Shown one piece after another: positions 17,974 through 25,323 of a stretch of 64,000 nt of DNA. The DNA is taken from contig JBBCJR010000004.1 of assembly GCA_037190805.1 (NCBI GenBank), forward strand, positions 124,001 to 188,000, given 5' to 3'. The position numbers were made by a program, and so were the translations under genes. How positions within the stretch are numbered: position 1 is the first letter of the stretch; every line of letters begins with the position of its first letter. This DNA is from JBBCJR01 sp037190805. GTDB lineage: Bacteria > Pseudomonadota > Alphaproteobacteria > Sphingomonadales > Sphingomonadaceae. The notes under the pieces were generated by a model. The model saw only the letters and a list, made by a program, of their open reading frames with translations, had not been told where the DNA came from and made no database searches.

Positions 17974-18004
17974 CGATCGATGCTCACAGGGAGTTTCGAT
18001 CGAT
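17974..18004. promoter_or_regulatory. Pair of CGATCGAT palindromes before the nuclease gene
   Basis: The octamer CGATCGAT occurs at 17974-17981 and again at 17997-18004, 23 bases apart, in the 73-base gap between methyltransferase and nuclease. The second copy sits between the likely Shine-Dalgarno GGGAG (about 17990) and the ATG at 18008. This placement could delay or repress nuclease expression, or the octamers could be recognition sites; both are inference. Confidence 0.4.
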
Positions 18005-18007
18005 TAT

Positions 18008-19138
18008 ATGACGGACCTAAGCCGCCTAAAAGTCTCGCTGACAAAACACAACGCCCACAAGGTTGCTCAGCTCCTGAAGGAGTACGAAGCGGCGGACGTG
18101 TTCGATAAACTGGATGAGGTTCACGCTGAAGCAGCGCAGGCGAGAAAGAATCTATCGACGCTGCCCGGAGACGCGCTGCCGCCAGTCTGGGGCAAGGTAA
18201 AGGCGCTTGGGGACGACGCGATTGACGCACTCGTGCTTATCGCGATCATTTTCAGCCACACCGACCTGATCGGCGCGATGAAGGTTGCAAGCCGACGGCG
18301 CGGCTTTACCGGTCGGATAGAACGTGGCGTCCAACTGAACGGAAAGGCCTATACAAATTTTGTCCGGGTGATTGACCAATTGGGTTACGCTACTCGGCTG
18401 GAATATGCGGGCGTCACCTTTAGCCTAAAAGGGATGTTCGAGATTCCAGGCCTCGCACCATTGGTAAGAGAACTTCTGGAGTTGAAGCTACTTGAGGCAA
18501 AATGGGATCACGCAAACACTGTCGCCGAAGAGTGCGTAGCTCAGGGCTTCGAGCGGGTGTTTGGCGTTAGCGCGGATGAGTTAAAAATCTGGTTGAACAC
18601 CGATGCGCAACCGGCGTCGGCAGGCTCAGCAATGCTGCCGAAGGACGAAGAATTCTTTCAAGAAGAAGCGGAGGGGTCTCCGCCACAACCGTTCACCTTT
18701 AAGCCCGGCCATCAAGATCGCGACGTTGACCCGATGACAAGAGCCGCTTCGAATAGATCTACCGCAAATAGGTTACACAACGACATTCAAAATAAACTGT
18801 TCGCACACCTAAAAGGCATTGTGGGAGCCAAGAATGTTGGAACCGAAATGGATACTGTGAGCGGGACATCTGTCGATGTGGCAACGCAAGTAAATGGTCA
18901 TATAACCTTCTACGAAATAAAAACTGGCCGATCCGTAAGGTCCAGCATCCGTCAGGCACTGCCCCAGCTATTGGAATATGCTTACTGGCCGGATGAACAC
19001 CGCGCTCATGATCTGGTTATAGTTTCTCATCTTCCAGCAACCGAAGCCGCAACGAAGTATATCTCGTTTTTGAAAGCCCAGTTCAATATTCCTATTTCAT
19101 ATCGGCAATTTGATTTGGGAACTAACGTGCTGGTGTAG
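18008..19138 (+). CDS. PD-(D/E)XK-domain protein, candidate restriction endonuclease
   Basis: 376 aa, family not recognised. The N-terminal ~200 residues are mostly helical and may recognise DNA (RGFTGRIERGVQLNGKAYTNFVRVIDQLG resembles a winged-helix-like region, quoted in parts: RGFTGRIERG, GKAYTNFVRVIDQLG). A Pro/Glu-rich linker lies around residues 200-240. The C-terminal third has the order expected of a PD-(D/E)XK nuclease: Asp290 (SVDVAT), 12 residues, Glu303-Ile-Lys305 (YEIKTG), then a helix QALPQLLEYAYW. No helicase or ATPase motifs are present. Being 73 bases downstream of a DNA adenine methyltransferase with similar low GC points to a Type II-like restriction enzyme. It could also be a methylation-dependent or DNA-repair nuclease. 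Confidence 0.7.
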   Translation: MTDLSRLKVSLTKHNAHKVAQLLKEYEAADVFDKLDEVHAEAAQARKNLSTLPGDALPPVWGKVKALGDDAIDALVLIAIIFSHTDLIGAMKVASRRRGFTGRIERGVQLNGKAYTNFVRVIDQLGYATRLEYAGVTFSLKGMFEIPGLAPLVRELLELKLLEAKWDHANTVAEECVAQGFERVFGVSADELKIWLNTDAQPASAGSAMLPKDEEFFQEEAEGSPPQPFTFKPGHQDRDVDPMTRAASNRSTANRLHNDIQNKLFAHLKGIVGAKNVGTEMDTVSGTSVDVATQVNGHITFYEIKTGRSVRSSIRQALPQLLEYAYWPDEHRAHDLVIVSHLPATEAATKYISFLKAQFNIPISYRQFDLGTNVLV

Positions 19139-19184
19139 ATGCGGGTGGGCTTCATTGGCGCACATAAACATATGCTTGGCAGCG

Positions 19185-19844
19185 TCACCGAGCGATCTTC
19201 TCCGCATAAAACGCGGCGAGGTTTGCTAGGAAGGTTTTGGCGATATCCTTCTCATCAAAGGTTGCCGCGCGCCTGCTGCCCTCCACCTTGATCGCAATGG
19301 ATTTGGCGTGCGCGATAGCCTCCATATCCTCGACCGACACATAAGCGAGGCCGGTTTCGCGGAGACTGGATGATGCCGACCGGCTCATGGAATTATATTG
19401 GATGCCATCGCCGAAGGCAGACCCGCCCTGCACGAACGAAGCGGAAATGCGCTTCGAACCGTCGATTATGAATATGACGCTCTGCGGCGTGCCGATGCTA
19501 TTGGGCGATCCATAGGTGGTGTCTATTTCCGTCTCATTGTGGAAGAAGAAGCCGACCCTCGCGATCTTTCCGTCCGCCCGATTCCGCATCACCAACGGCT
19601 CGAGGTAGAGGCCCTGCCCGTTGATGTAGATTCCCCCGGCCGGGGACTTTTTCGAGATACGATTGTTCAGCCCCATGAACGTGATCGTCGGAGCGTCGGA
19701 GAATCGGTCGTCCGTTTGCTCGATCTTGAATTTGCCGGGGCCGAAAAGACCTTGCGCGGATGCAGGAGTGGTTAGCGCCATACTTCCGGCAAACAAAATG
19801 CCGACGCCGAGCGTTCGCATATGGCGGTGGTTACGCAACGTCAT
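19185..19844 (-). CDS. Secreted protein of unknown function
   Basis: 219 aa. An N-terminal signal peptide (LGVGILFAGSMALTTPASA) ends near ASAQ; the mature part has no motif I recognise (GPGKFKIEQTDDRFSDAPTI at its start; a central SVIFIIDGSKRISASFVQGG; a C-terminal helix FLANLAAFYAEKIAR). There are no cysteines in the mature part. ATG 19844 lies 14 bases inside the 3' end of the PH-domain gene, so both are co-expressed. Function unknown; probably periplasmic or surface-exposed. Confidence 0.7.
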   Translation of the reverse strand: MTLRNHRHMRTLGVGILFAGSMALTTPASAQGLFGPGKFKIEQTDDRFSDAPTITFMGLNNRISKKSPAGGIYINGQGLYLEPLVMRNRADGKIARVGFFFHNETEIDTTYGSPNSIGTPQSVIFIIDGSKRISASFVQGGSAFGDGIQYNSMSRSASSSLRETGLAYVSVEDMEAIAHAKSIAIKVEGSRRAATFDEKDIAKTFLANLAAFYAEKIAR

Positions 19845-20328
19845 ATTCGCGCACTCCTACGCGCCTGCGAGCGGCTTCTACACGGGAACGCAGTTCCTCC
19901 CGCAGTGAGCGGGCATCTTCGACGTTATTGATCTGAAAGGTCGTTCTCCGCCCCTCGCCTACGCCCGTCGCATCCGACGAGATGACCGAAAGATCGCCAT
20001 TACCGAAGAACTGCTGCACCAACGAGAAATGGACCTTGATGTCCTTGATCCGGTAGAGTTCGATTTCTTCTTCGCTGCGCATGAGAATACCGCGCCGCAT
20101 GAAAAGCCGGTCACCTTCCAGCCAATAAAGGCTGGTGCGATTGGTGAGCGCCTTAAAGGCGAGGATGGGCAATGTCACAACCCCCGCCCCGCCCATGGTG
20201 AGCAGCGTTATTGCGATCATAAACCAGCCGGTTGCTGACTTGAGCAGAAAGGCTTTTGTCGAAGAACGAAACTCGATTGTGCTGGATGATATGTTGGCTC
20301 TTATGTCCCTGAACGCGGCGGTCGCCAT
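19831..20328 (-). CDS. Membrane protein with bacterial PH domain (bPH2/YdbS-like)
   Basis: 165 aa. Two adjacent hydrophobic segments (about residues 30-55: GWFMIAITLLTMGGAGVVTL) precede a PH-like domain with the family pattern LYWLEGDRLFMRRGILMRSEEEIELYRIKDI and a QQFFGNGDLSVISSD core typical of YdbS/YdbT-like proteins. The C-terminus is a charged helix (DARSLREELRSRVEAARRR). ATG 20328 has GGAG 7 bases upstream and is preferred to the longer frame from 20370. The role is unknown; it is divergent from the XRE gene, with a shared palindrome-bearing promoter region. Confidence 0.78.
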   Translation of the reverse strand: MATAAFRDIRANISSSTIEFRSSTKAFLLKSATGWFMIAITLLTMGGAGVVTLPILAFKALTNRTSLYWLEGDRLFMRRGILMRSEEEIELYRIKDIKVHFSLVQQFFGNGDLSVISSDATGVGEGRRTTFQINNVEDARSLREELRSRVEAARRRVGVREYDVA

Positions 20329-20377
20329 GGCATTCTCCTTCGTCTGGCATGACCCCCAAATAGCCCTCACAGGTTAA

Positions 20378-20404
20378 TAGGGACTATATTCCCTAGAGAA
20401 TATA
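20378..20404. promoter_or_regulatory. Palindromic operator between PH-domain gene and XRE gene
   Basis: Two overlapping inverted repeats lie in the divergent promoter region: TAGGGA (20378-20383) / TCCCTA (20390-20395) and TATATTC (20385-20391) / GAATATA (20398-20404), with 6-base spacers each. The tandem overlapping layout resembles operators of small XRE controllers that set their own level. Binding by the adjacent XRE protein is inferred. Confidence 0.5.
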
Positions 20405-20428
20405 TGCCCGACCGCCATCCATCGTCAG

Positions 20429-20647
20429 ATGGACGACTGGCGCGCCATTGTTGGGAAGAATGTGAGGCGATTCCGCCAGCGCGCCGATATGACGCAAGAG
20501 CAACTGGCATTCGCGGCGGAGATCGACCTTACCTATGTCGGCGGCATAGAACGCGGAAAGCGCAATCCGTCCGTTCTGGTTCTGGTCAGGATCGCAGCGG
20601 CGCTTGGCACGGAACCAGCCGAATTGCTCAAGCCTGTGTCCAAATAA
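20429..20647 (+). CDS. Small XRE-family transcriptional regulator
   Basis: 72 aa, a single lambda-repressor-like helix-turn-helix: VGKNVRRFRQRADMTQEQLA, AAEIDLTYVGGIERGKRNPS, then VLVRIAAALGTEPAELLK. The size and the TYVGGIERG recognition-helix region resemble controller proteins that time restriction-modification systems, although such small XRE proteins are widespread. ATG 20429 sits 25 bases after the palindromes. It lies 1.3 kb from the nuclease gene, separated by two minus-strand genes, so a controller role is only a possibility. Confidence 0.9.
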   Translation: MDDWRAIVGKNVRRFRQRADMTQEQLAFAAEIDLTYVGGIERGKRNPSVLVLVRIAAALGTEPAELLKPVSK

Positions 20648-20957
20648 CCAGAATTGCGAAGATCAGCGATCCGGCGTTAATGTGTTAATTTCTGCATTAG
20701 TCATATCTATCAATCGCTTGTGGGCGTAATTTCCTGTTTTTTGCATGTTGACTTGAGCATTCGGTGCTGCATCCAGAAGTAGGCGCACGGCGCAGCGGCG
20801 AAATGGGGCGATTACAGCGCTGACGCTCAGCGGGGGTATGCGCAAGGGCGGCGGTCGCTGTTTCGTGCCCCAGCGCCCGGCGCTGTCGCCTGTGCCGCGA
20901 GGGCATGGGAAAAGCACACAACTGGCAATGCACAGTATGTCCCCCCTATATACCCCC

Positions 20958-21018
20958 GCACAGTGCGTGCCGGGCACGGCACACTGTGCACCGGGTGGCA
21001 CGCTGCTCACTGCGTGCC
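20958..21018. repeat. Nested inverted repeats (GCACAGTG/CACTGTGC and GGCACGC/GCGTGCC)
   Basis: GCACAGTG (20958-20965) pairs with CACTGTGC (20982-20989); inside it CGTGCC (20966-20971) pairs with GGCACG (20973-20978), giving an almost continuous 14-bp stem. A second palindrome GGCACGC (20997-21003) / GCGTGCC (21012-21018) follows at once. GTGC-rich words continue to about 21036. Could be a structured RNA, a recombination or protein-binding site; no family recognised. Confidence 0.6.
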
Positions 21019-21083
21019 ACTGTGTGCAGGCGGTGCGCCTTGCTCGAAAGGCTTATTAGGGTCGCGGCCAATCGCCCACCGCT

Positions 21084-21108
21084 CCGAAAACCGCCTGACA
21101 GTTTTCGG
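21084..21108 (-). terminator. Hairpin downstream of the Rap1a-like gene
   Basis: Perfect 8-bp arms CCGAAAAC (21084-21091) and GTTTTCGG (21101-21108) with a 9-base loop, 13 bases past the stop of the minus-strand gene at 21121. No T-run follows on that strand, so the terminator role is tentative. Confidence 0.4.
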
Positions 21109-21120
21109 GGCGGCTCAGAC

Positions 21121-21519
21121 CTAAATTGTGGGTTTGGAAGGCAGGGGTTGCGTCACCGTGGGACATGGATAGCGATGATCCATAATCTCTCCGAAAACTA
21201 TCCTCAGTTCGCGAAGCTGTGCAACCGGCGGAAGCTTGTTTATTTCCAGCACTAGATCTTGTGCGGAAAGCGACACTTTACTGGGTGGACATGAACGCGG
21301 AACGCGCCCTTCATCCAGAGCAGCTTTAATCTCAGCTCGATAACTTCTAGTTGCTTCGCCTATTTCATTATTGATTGCAGTAAGATCAGGACTTGTAAGC
21401 GCCGAGTTCCCGAGCATCGAAAGCGCTGTCAACCGCACAACAAACTCCGACGCAGGCATCGCGAAAACGGCATTCGAAGCAGAGAGAAGCATCAATAGGA
21501 TAAAACTTCGCTTCAACAT
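21121..21519 (-). CDS. Small secreted protein, possibly Rap1a/Tai-like
   Basis: 132 aa. A clear signal peptide (MLKRSFILLMLLSASNAVFA) precedes an all-helical mature domain with two cysteines, one in PRSCPPSKVSLSAQDLVLE and one near the end in HRYPCP. The C-P-P, helix, helix, Y-P-C-P arrangement resembles the Rap1a/Tai immunity-like fold, but the similarity is loose. ATG 21519 is preferred because the long upstream extension to 21741 has no secretory logic and overlaps the gdhA start region. Function unknown. Confidence 0.6.
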   Translation of the reverse strand: MLKRSFILLMLLSASNAVFAMPASEFVVRLTALSMLGNSALTSPDLTAINNEIGEATRSYRAEIKAALDEGRVPRSCPPSKVSLSAQDLVLEINKLPPVAQLRELRIVFGEIMDHRYPCPTVTQPLPSKPTI

Positions 21520-21733
21520 TGCAAGGCTTTCACACGCTATATCATTGCAAAGATGGCGACATCTCTCGATGTCAGCAAGCAGGAAAAACAGGTAGGTATC
21601 GAATGTTCTGAAGATGGGATGAGAGTGGCGGCTACCAATAGGCAATCTCGGAAGCTGCCGAGAAATGCGGGTTGCGAAACAGGGCGGGGTTGCCCCAAAG
21701 GCATGACCGAAACACGCTGCGGGGGATATGAAC

Positions 21734-23083
21734 ATGAGCAAGATGGATGAGAAGCTGCAGCCGGTTTTCGAGGAAGTCTTGCGGCGAAATGCCGGTGAAG
21801 CCGAATTCCATCAGGCGGTGCGCGAGGTTCTGGAAAGCCTGGGACGGGTCGTCGCCAAGCACCCAGATTATGCCGATCACGCATTGATCGAGCGGATTTG
21901 CGAACCGGAGCGCCAGATCATCTTTCGGGTGCCGTGGATCGACGATGCGGGCCAGGTTCAGATCAACCGCGGCTTTCGCGTCCAATTCAATTCGGCGCTT
22001 GGTCCGTACAAGGGCGGGATTCGCTTTCACCCCTCGGTCAACCTCGGCATCATCAAGTTTCTGGGCTTCGAACAGATTTTCAAGAACGCGCTCACGGGGA
22101 TGCCGATCGGTGGCGGCAAGGGCGGATCCGATTTCAATCCGCGCGGTCGTTCCGATGCCGAGATCATGCGCTTCTGTCAGGCGTTCATGACCGAGCTGCA
22201 GCGGCATCTTGGCGAATATACCGACGTGCCAGCGGGTGATATCGGCGTCGGGGGACGCGAGATCGGCTATATGTTCGGTCAGTACAAGCGTCTCAACAAT
22301 CGCTTCGAAGCCGGCGTGTTCACTGGCAAGGGACTGGCCTATGGCGGGTCCCGGGCGCGCACCGAAGCGACCGGCTATGGCCTGGTCTATTTCGTTCAGC
22401 GCATGCTAGCCACGAAAGGCCTGTCATTGGAGGACCGGCGTGCCGTCATTTCGGGTTCAGGCAATGTGGCGATCCATGCCATCGCCAAGATCAACCAGTT
22501 CGGCGGCAAGGTCGTCGCATGCTCGGATTCCAACGGCTACATTCTGGACGAAGACGGCATCGACCTCGACCTTCTCAAGGAAATCAAGGAAATCCGCCGC
22601 GGCCGCTTGTCGGAATATGTCCGGCTCAAGGGCACCCAGGCGCATTTTATCGAAAACGGGTCGATCTGGGACGTGCCGTGCGACATCGCCCTCCCTTGTG
22701 CAACCCAGAACGAACTGACGGTCAAGGATGCGACAGCGCTGATCAAGAACGGCGTGATCGTCGTTGGCGAGGGCGCCAATATGCCCTCGACACCGGATGC
22801 GGTCGAGCTGTTTCAGAGTTCCCATGTGATGTTCGCGCCCGGGAAGGCGGCCAATGCCGGAGGTGTCGCGACATCCGCTCTGGAAATGCAGCAGAATGCC
22901 TCGCGCGACAGCTGGTCATTCGAGCAGACCGAAGAACGGCTTGCCCAGATCATGCGGAACATTCACGATAATTGCGCGGCGACTGCCGATGAATACGCGG
23001 CCCCGGGAAACTATGTGCTCGGTGCCAATATAGCGGGCTTCGTCCGCGTTGCCGAAGCCATGCGATCGCTCGGCGTAATTTAA
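21734..23083 (+). CDS. gdhA: NADP-specific glutamate dehydrogenase
   Basis: 449 aa. Interconverts glutamate and 2-oxoglutarate plus ammonia, here likely assimilatory. It has the conserved GGIRFHPSVNLGIIKFLGFE, the active-site lysine loop PIGGGKGGSDFNP, TDVPAGDIGVGGREIGYMFG and the Rossmann motif SGSGNVAIHA. The length of about 450 and the sequence around ACSDSNG are typical of the NADP-linked hexameric class. ATG 21734 is preferred to ATG 21728 because GGGGG ends 8 bases upstream of it. Under NtrBC/NtrYX-type nitrogen control in many relatives; no operator is recognised here. Confidence 0.95.
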   Translation: MSKMDEKLQPVFEEVLRRNAGEAEFHQAVREVLESLGRVVAKHPDYADHALIERICEPERQIIFRVPWIDDAGQVQINRGFRVQFNSALGPYKGGIRFHPSVNLGIIKFLGFEQIFKNALTGMPIGGGKGGSDFNPRGRSDAEIMRFCQAFMTELQRHLGEYTDVPAGDIGVGGREIGYMFGQYKRLNNRFEAGVFTGKGLAYGGSRARTEATGYGLVYFVQRMLATKGLSLEDRRAVISGSGNVAIHAIAKINQFGGKVVACSDSNGYILDEDGIDLDLLKEIKEIRRGRLSEYVRLKGTQAHFIENGSIWDVPCDIALPCATQNELTVKDATALIKNGVIVVGEGANMPSTPDAVELFQSSHVMFAPGKAANAGGVATSALEMQQNASRDSWSFEQTEERLAQIMRNIHDNCAATADEYAAPGNYVLGANIAGFVRVAEAMRSLGVI

Positions 23084-23104
23084 CCACCATGAACGGATTG
23101 TGTG

Positions 23105-23452
23105 ATGACCGGTTATAAAGCTCCCGATTTCAATGAACGCCTGGCGGCGGCCCGGACCGCCAAGCAGCGCGCACTCGATCTGCTGCGTGAAAAGCCACCC
23201 ATAGACCCGGCGATTGTCGCGCAGCGGCAAGCAGCGCGCGCCGCCCGCGATGCGGCGGCTGCCGAACGCCGGGCGGCACGGAAGGCCGCTGCCGAGGAAG
23301 CCAAGGCCGCAAAAGTGGCAGCGGCGGCACACACAAAGTCTTCCGACGACATGGCGACCGCTCGACCGACGGATGAACCGAAGAAGAGCGAAGCCGAGTT
23401 GAAGGCCGCCAGGGATGCCCGATATGCCGCCCGAAAGGCGCGCAAGCGTTGA
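23105..23452 (+). CDS. DUF6481-type small charged helical protein
   Basis: 115 aa, rich in Ala, Arg, Lys and Glu, predicted to form one long helix (RQAARAARDAAAAERRAARK, EEAKAAKVAAAAH). It ends in ARDARYAARKARKR, a tail I associate with DUF6481 proteins of sphingomonads. No signal peptide or membrane segment. The function is unknown; the strong positive charge suggests nucleic-acid or ribosome contact. The stop TGA overlaps the TTG start of the next gene. Confidence 0.65.
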   Translation: MTGYKAPDFNERLAAARTAKQRALDLLREKPPIDPAIVAQRQAARAARDAAAAERRAARKAAAEEAKAAKVAAAAHTKSSDDMATARPTDEPKKSEAELKAARDARYAARKARKR

Positions 23453-24120
23453 TCCAACGCGAGCTTGTCGACGTCGCCGAAGTGCCTGGCGGCCCGCCGC
23501 TCCGGCTCGTGAGTCACGCCGGCCATTTCATGATCATGCTCGAGCGCAACGAGTTGATGAGCAGCCGCATGAGTGGCTCCGAAGTGGCGCTCGGCGCGAT
23601 GAGCTGCCAGCGCCTGAAGGACCCGGCCACGCCTCGACTGCTGATCGGCGGCTATGGCATGGGCTTTACGCTGCGGGCGGTGCTGTCGGCGGTAGGCGCC
23701 GAGGCTCATGTGGTCGTGGCGGAACTCGTCCCGAAGATCATCGACTGGGCACGGGGGCCGATGCGCGCGCTCACCGATGCCTGTCTCGACGATCCACGCG
23801 TGGAGGTCAGGATCGACGATGTCGCCGCTGTGATCGGCGCTTCAAAGGCGACCTATGACGCCATTCTGCTGGATGTCGACAACGGCCCAGACGGCCTGAC
23901 ACGCGAAGGCAATGACGGATTGTATACGGCGCGGGGACTGGACCGCGCGCGCACGGCGCTGCGCCCGGGCGGCACGCTCGCGATATGGTCGGCAGGTCCC
24001 GACGCGGCCTTTACCCGCCGGCTGAAGCAGGCCGGATTCTTCGTCGAAGAAGTACGTGTCCGAGCCCGAACCAACGGCAAAGGCCCCATGCATCACATCT
24101 GGTTCGCCGAGGCCCGCTGA
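23449..24120 (+). CDS. Spermidine-synthase-like Rossmann-fold protein
   Basis: 223 aa. The class I methyltransferase-like core has the nucleotide loop LLIGGYGMGFTLRAVLS, an acidic strand end VVVAELVPKII, and AILLDVDNGPDGLT followed by LYTARGLDRARTALRPGGTLAIWS, resembling spermidine synthase-like proteins. The N-terminal beta domain of true spermidine synthases is short here and the polyamine-binding residues are not evident, so the substrate is open; a small-molecule methyltransferase is an alternative. The start is TTG 23449, overlapping the stop of the previous gene. Confidence 0.75.
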   Translation: MIQRELVDVAEVPGGPPLRLVSHAGHFMIMLERNELMSSRMSGSEVALGAMSCQRLKDPATPRLLIGGYGMGFTLRAVLSAVGAEAHVVVAELVPKIIDWARGPMRALTDACLDDPRVEVRIDDVAAVIGASKATYDAILLDVDNGPDGLTREGNDGLYTARGLDRARTALRPGGTLAIWSAGPDAAFTRRLKQAGFFVEEVRVRARTNGKGPMHHIWFAEAR

Positions 24121-24212
24121 GCGTTCCGGGCCGACAACAGGCCCTTGGCAACGCCTCCTTTCACGAACCGCCCGCTCGTTGCGCCGGCGCTTCAAAACAC
24201 CGAAATGGGGAC

Positions 24213-25139
24213 ATGATTCATTTGTCTGCTCTCGCGGCGATTGGCCGCACGCCGCTCATCGCACTGGATCGTATCCACGATGGCCCCGGACGGATCCTGG
24301 CAAAAGCCGAGTTCCTGCAACCCGGTGGGAGCGTCAAAGACCGGGCCGCCCGCGCCATAATCGAGGCCGCGAAAGCGGACGGCCGCCTGTTGCCCCACAT
24401 GGCTGTAGTGGAAATGACCAGTGGCAATATGGGCGCGGGCCTGGCCGTCGTTTGCGCAGCGCTCGACCACCCGCTGGTCGTCGCAATGTCCGCGGGAAAC
24501 AGTCCGGCGCGGGCGCGAATGATGGAGAGCCTTGGCGCTGAGGTGGTTCTGGTTCCGCAAGTCGATGGCGTTCCGGGTCGGGTGACAGGGGCGGACATCG
24601 CAGCGGCGGCGCAGGCGGCACGGCAACTGGCCTCCGATCTGGGGGCTTTCTATGTGGATCAGTTCAACGCCCTGGAAGGCGTGGCGACGCACGAGACCAC
24701 CACCGGCGCGGAAATACTGGAGCAAGTCGGCGGGCGCGTGGACGCCTGGGTGGCCGCCGTCGGCTCCGGCTGCACGTTCATGGGCGTTGCGCGCGCATTG
24801 AAGGCCGCCAATCCGGAAACGATATGCGCCGTGGTCGAACCGATCGGATGCCGCCCGCTCGCCGGGGAGGCGATCACCAATCCCAAGCATCTGATCCAGG
24901 GCACCAGCTATGGTTCGATCCCACCTCATTGGGACTCCGCGCTGATGGACCTTGGCCTGGGCGTCAGCGACGAGGACGTTGAAAACTGGCGTAGACGTCT
25001 GGCTCGCGAGGAAGGCCTGTATGTGGGATATTCCGCGGCCGCCAATGTCTGTGGAGCGGCCAAGCTGCTCTCGTCAGGGCGGCTTGCATCCGATGCCGTT
25101 GTGGTGACCGTCCTTTGCGACACGGGGCTGAAATATTAG
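24213..25139 (+). CDS. PLP-dependent cysteine synthase-family protein
   Basis: 308 aa fold-type II PLP enzyme. Catalytic Lys in GGSVKDRAAR, the phosphate and substrate loop EMTSGNMGAG, the PLP phosphate-binding glycine loop AAVGSGCTFMG, and C-terminal TVLCDTGLKY. The usual TSGNTG is TSGNMG here. Members make cysteine from O-acetylserine or cleave/form related amino acids; the lack of a cys operon nearby leaves exact substrate open. ATG 24213 fits the family N-terminus (LAAIGRTPLIALDRI); GGGGA at 24207 is very close, so TTG 24222 is possible. Confidence 0.85.
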   Translation: MIHLSALAAIGRTPLIALDRIHDGPGRILAKAEFLQPGGSVKDRAARAIIEAAKADGRLLPHMAVVEMTSGNMGAGLAVVCAALDHPLVVAMSAGNSPARARMMESLGAEVVLVPQVDGVPGRVTGADIAAAAQAARQLASDLGAFYVDQFNALEGVATHETTTGAEILEQVGGRVDAWVAAVGSGCTFMGVARALKAANPETICAVVEPIGCRPLAGEAITNPKHLIQGTSYGSIPPHWDSALMDLGLGVSDEDVENWRRRLAREEGLYVGYSAAANVCGAAKLLSSGRLASDAVVVTVLCDTGLKY

Positions 25140-25323
25140 AGGGCGGCGCTCGCATGATTGTGCGACGCCCATGGCGCTGGAGTGCCTTTCTGATCGCCCA
25201 CCCGGACCCGGCCGCATTGGCGGCTGATTTCCTCTTCCAAGATGCGTCAGACGGCCCATAATATCCATCGATGCGAAGCGGAAATCTGATCCAGTTCACG
25301 CTTCAACAGGGGGGGAATATAAT

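Larger units (their letters stand above)
20648..21120. other. Non-coding, palindrome-rich intergenic region
   Basis: 473 bases without a convincing gene. The left part (20648-20810) is rather AT-rich. A compact hairpin CGCTGA/TCAGCG sits at 20818-20832. From about 20910 to 21030 the sequence is dominated by G/C/A/T words of the GCAC/GTGC type forming nested inverted repeats (listed separately). A minus-strand open frame over 20663-21010 shows no family resemblance and odd composition. Confidence 0.6.

Noticed and set aside
20663..21010. Minus-strand frame of 115 codons in the gap after the XRE gene
   Set aside because: Composition follows the palindromic GCAC/GTGC words; no ribosome binding site and no homologous pattern.
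16566..21730. Second copy of the tRNA-Ser 3' end as an island attachment site
   Set aside because: I looked for the CCACCTCTTCCGCCA-like end downstream and did not find it; a computed search is needed before claiming an att site.
25140..25323. Hairpin GGCG...TCGCA/TGCGACGCC behind the cysteine synthase gene
   Set aside because: The stem needs a bulge and lacks a T-run; too weak to call a terminator.
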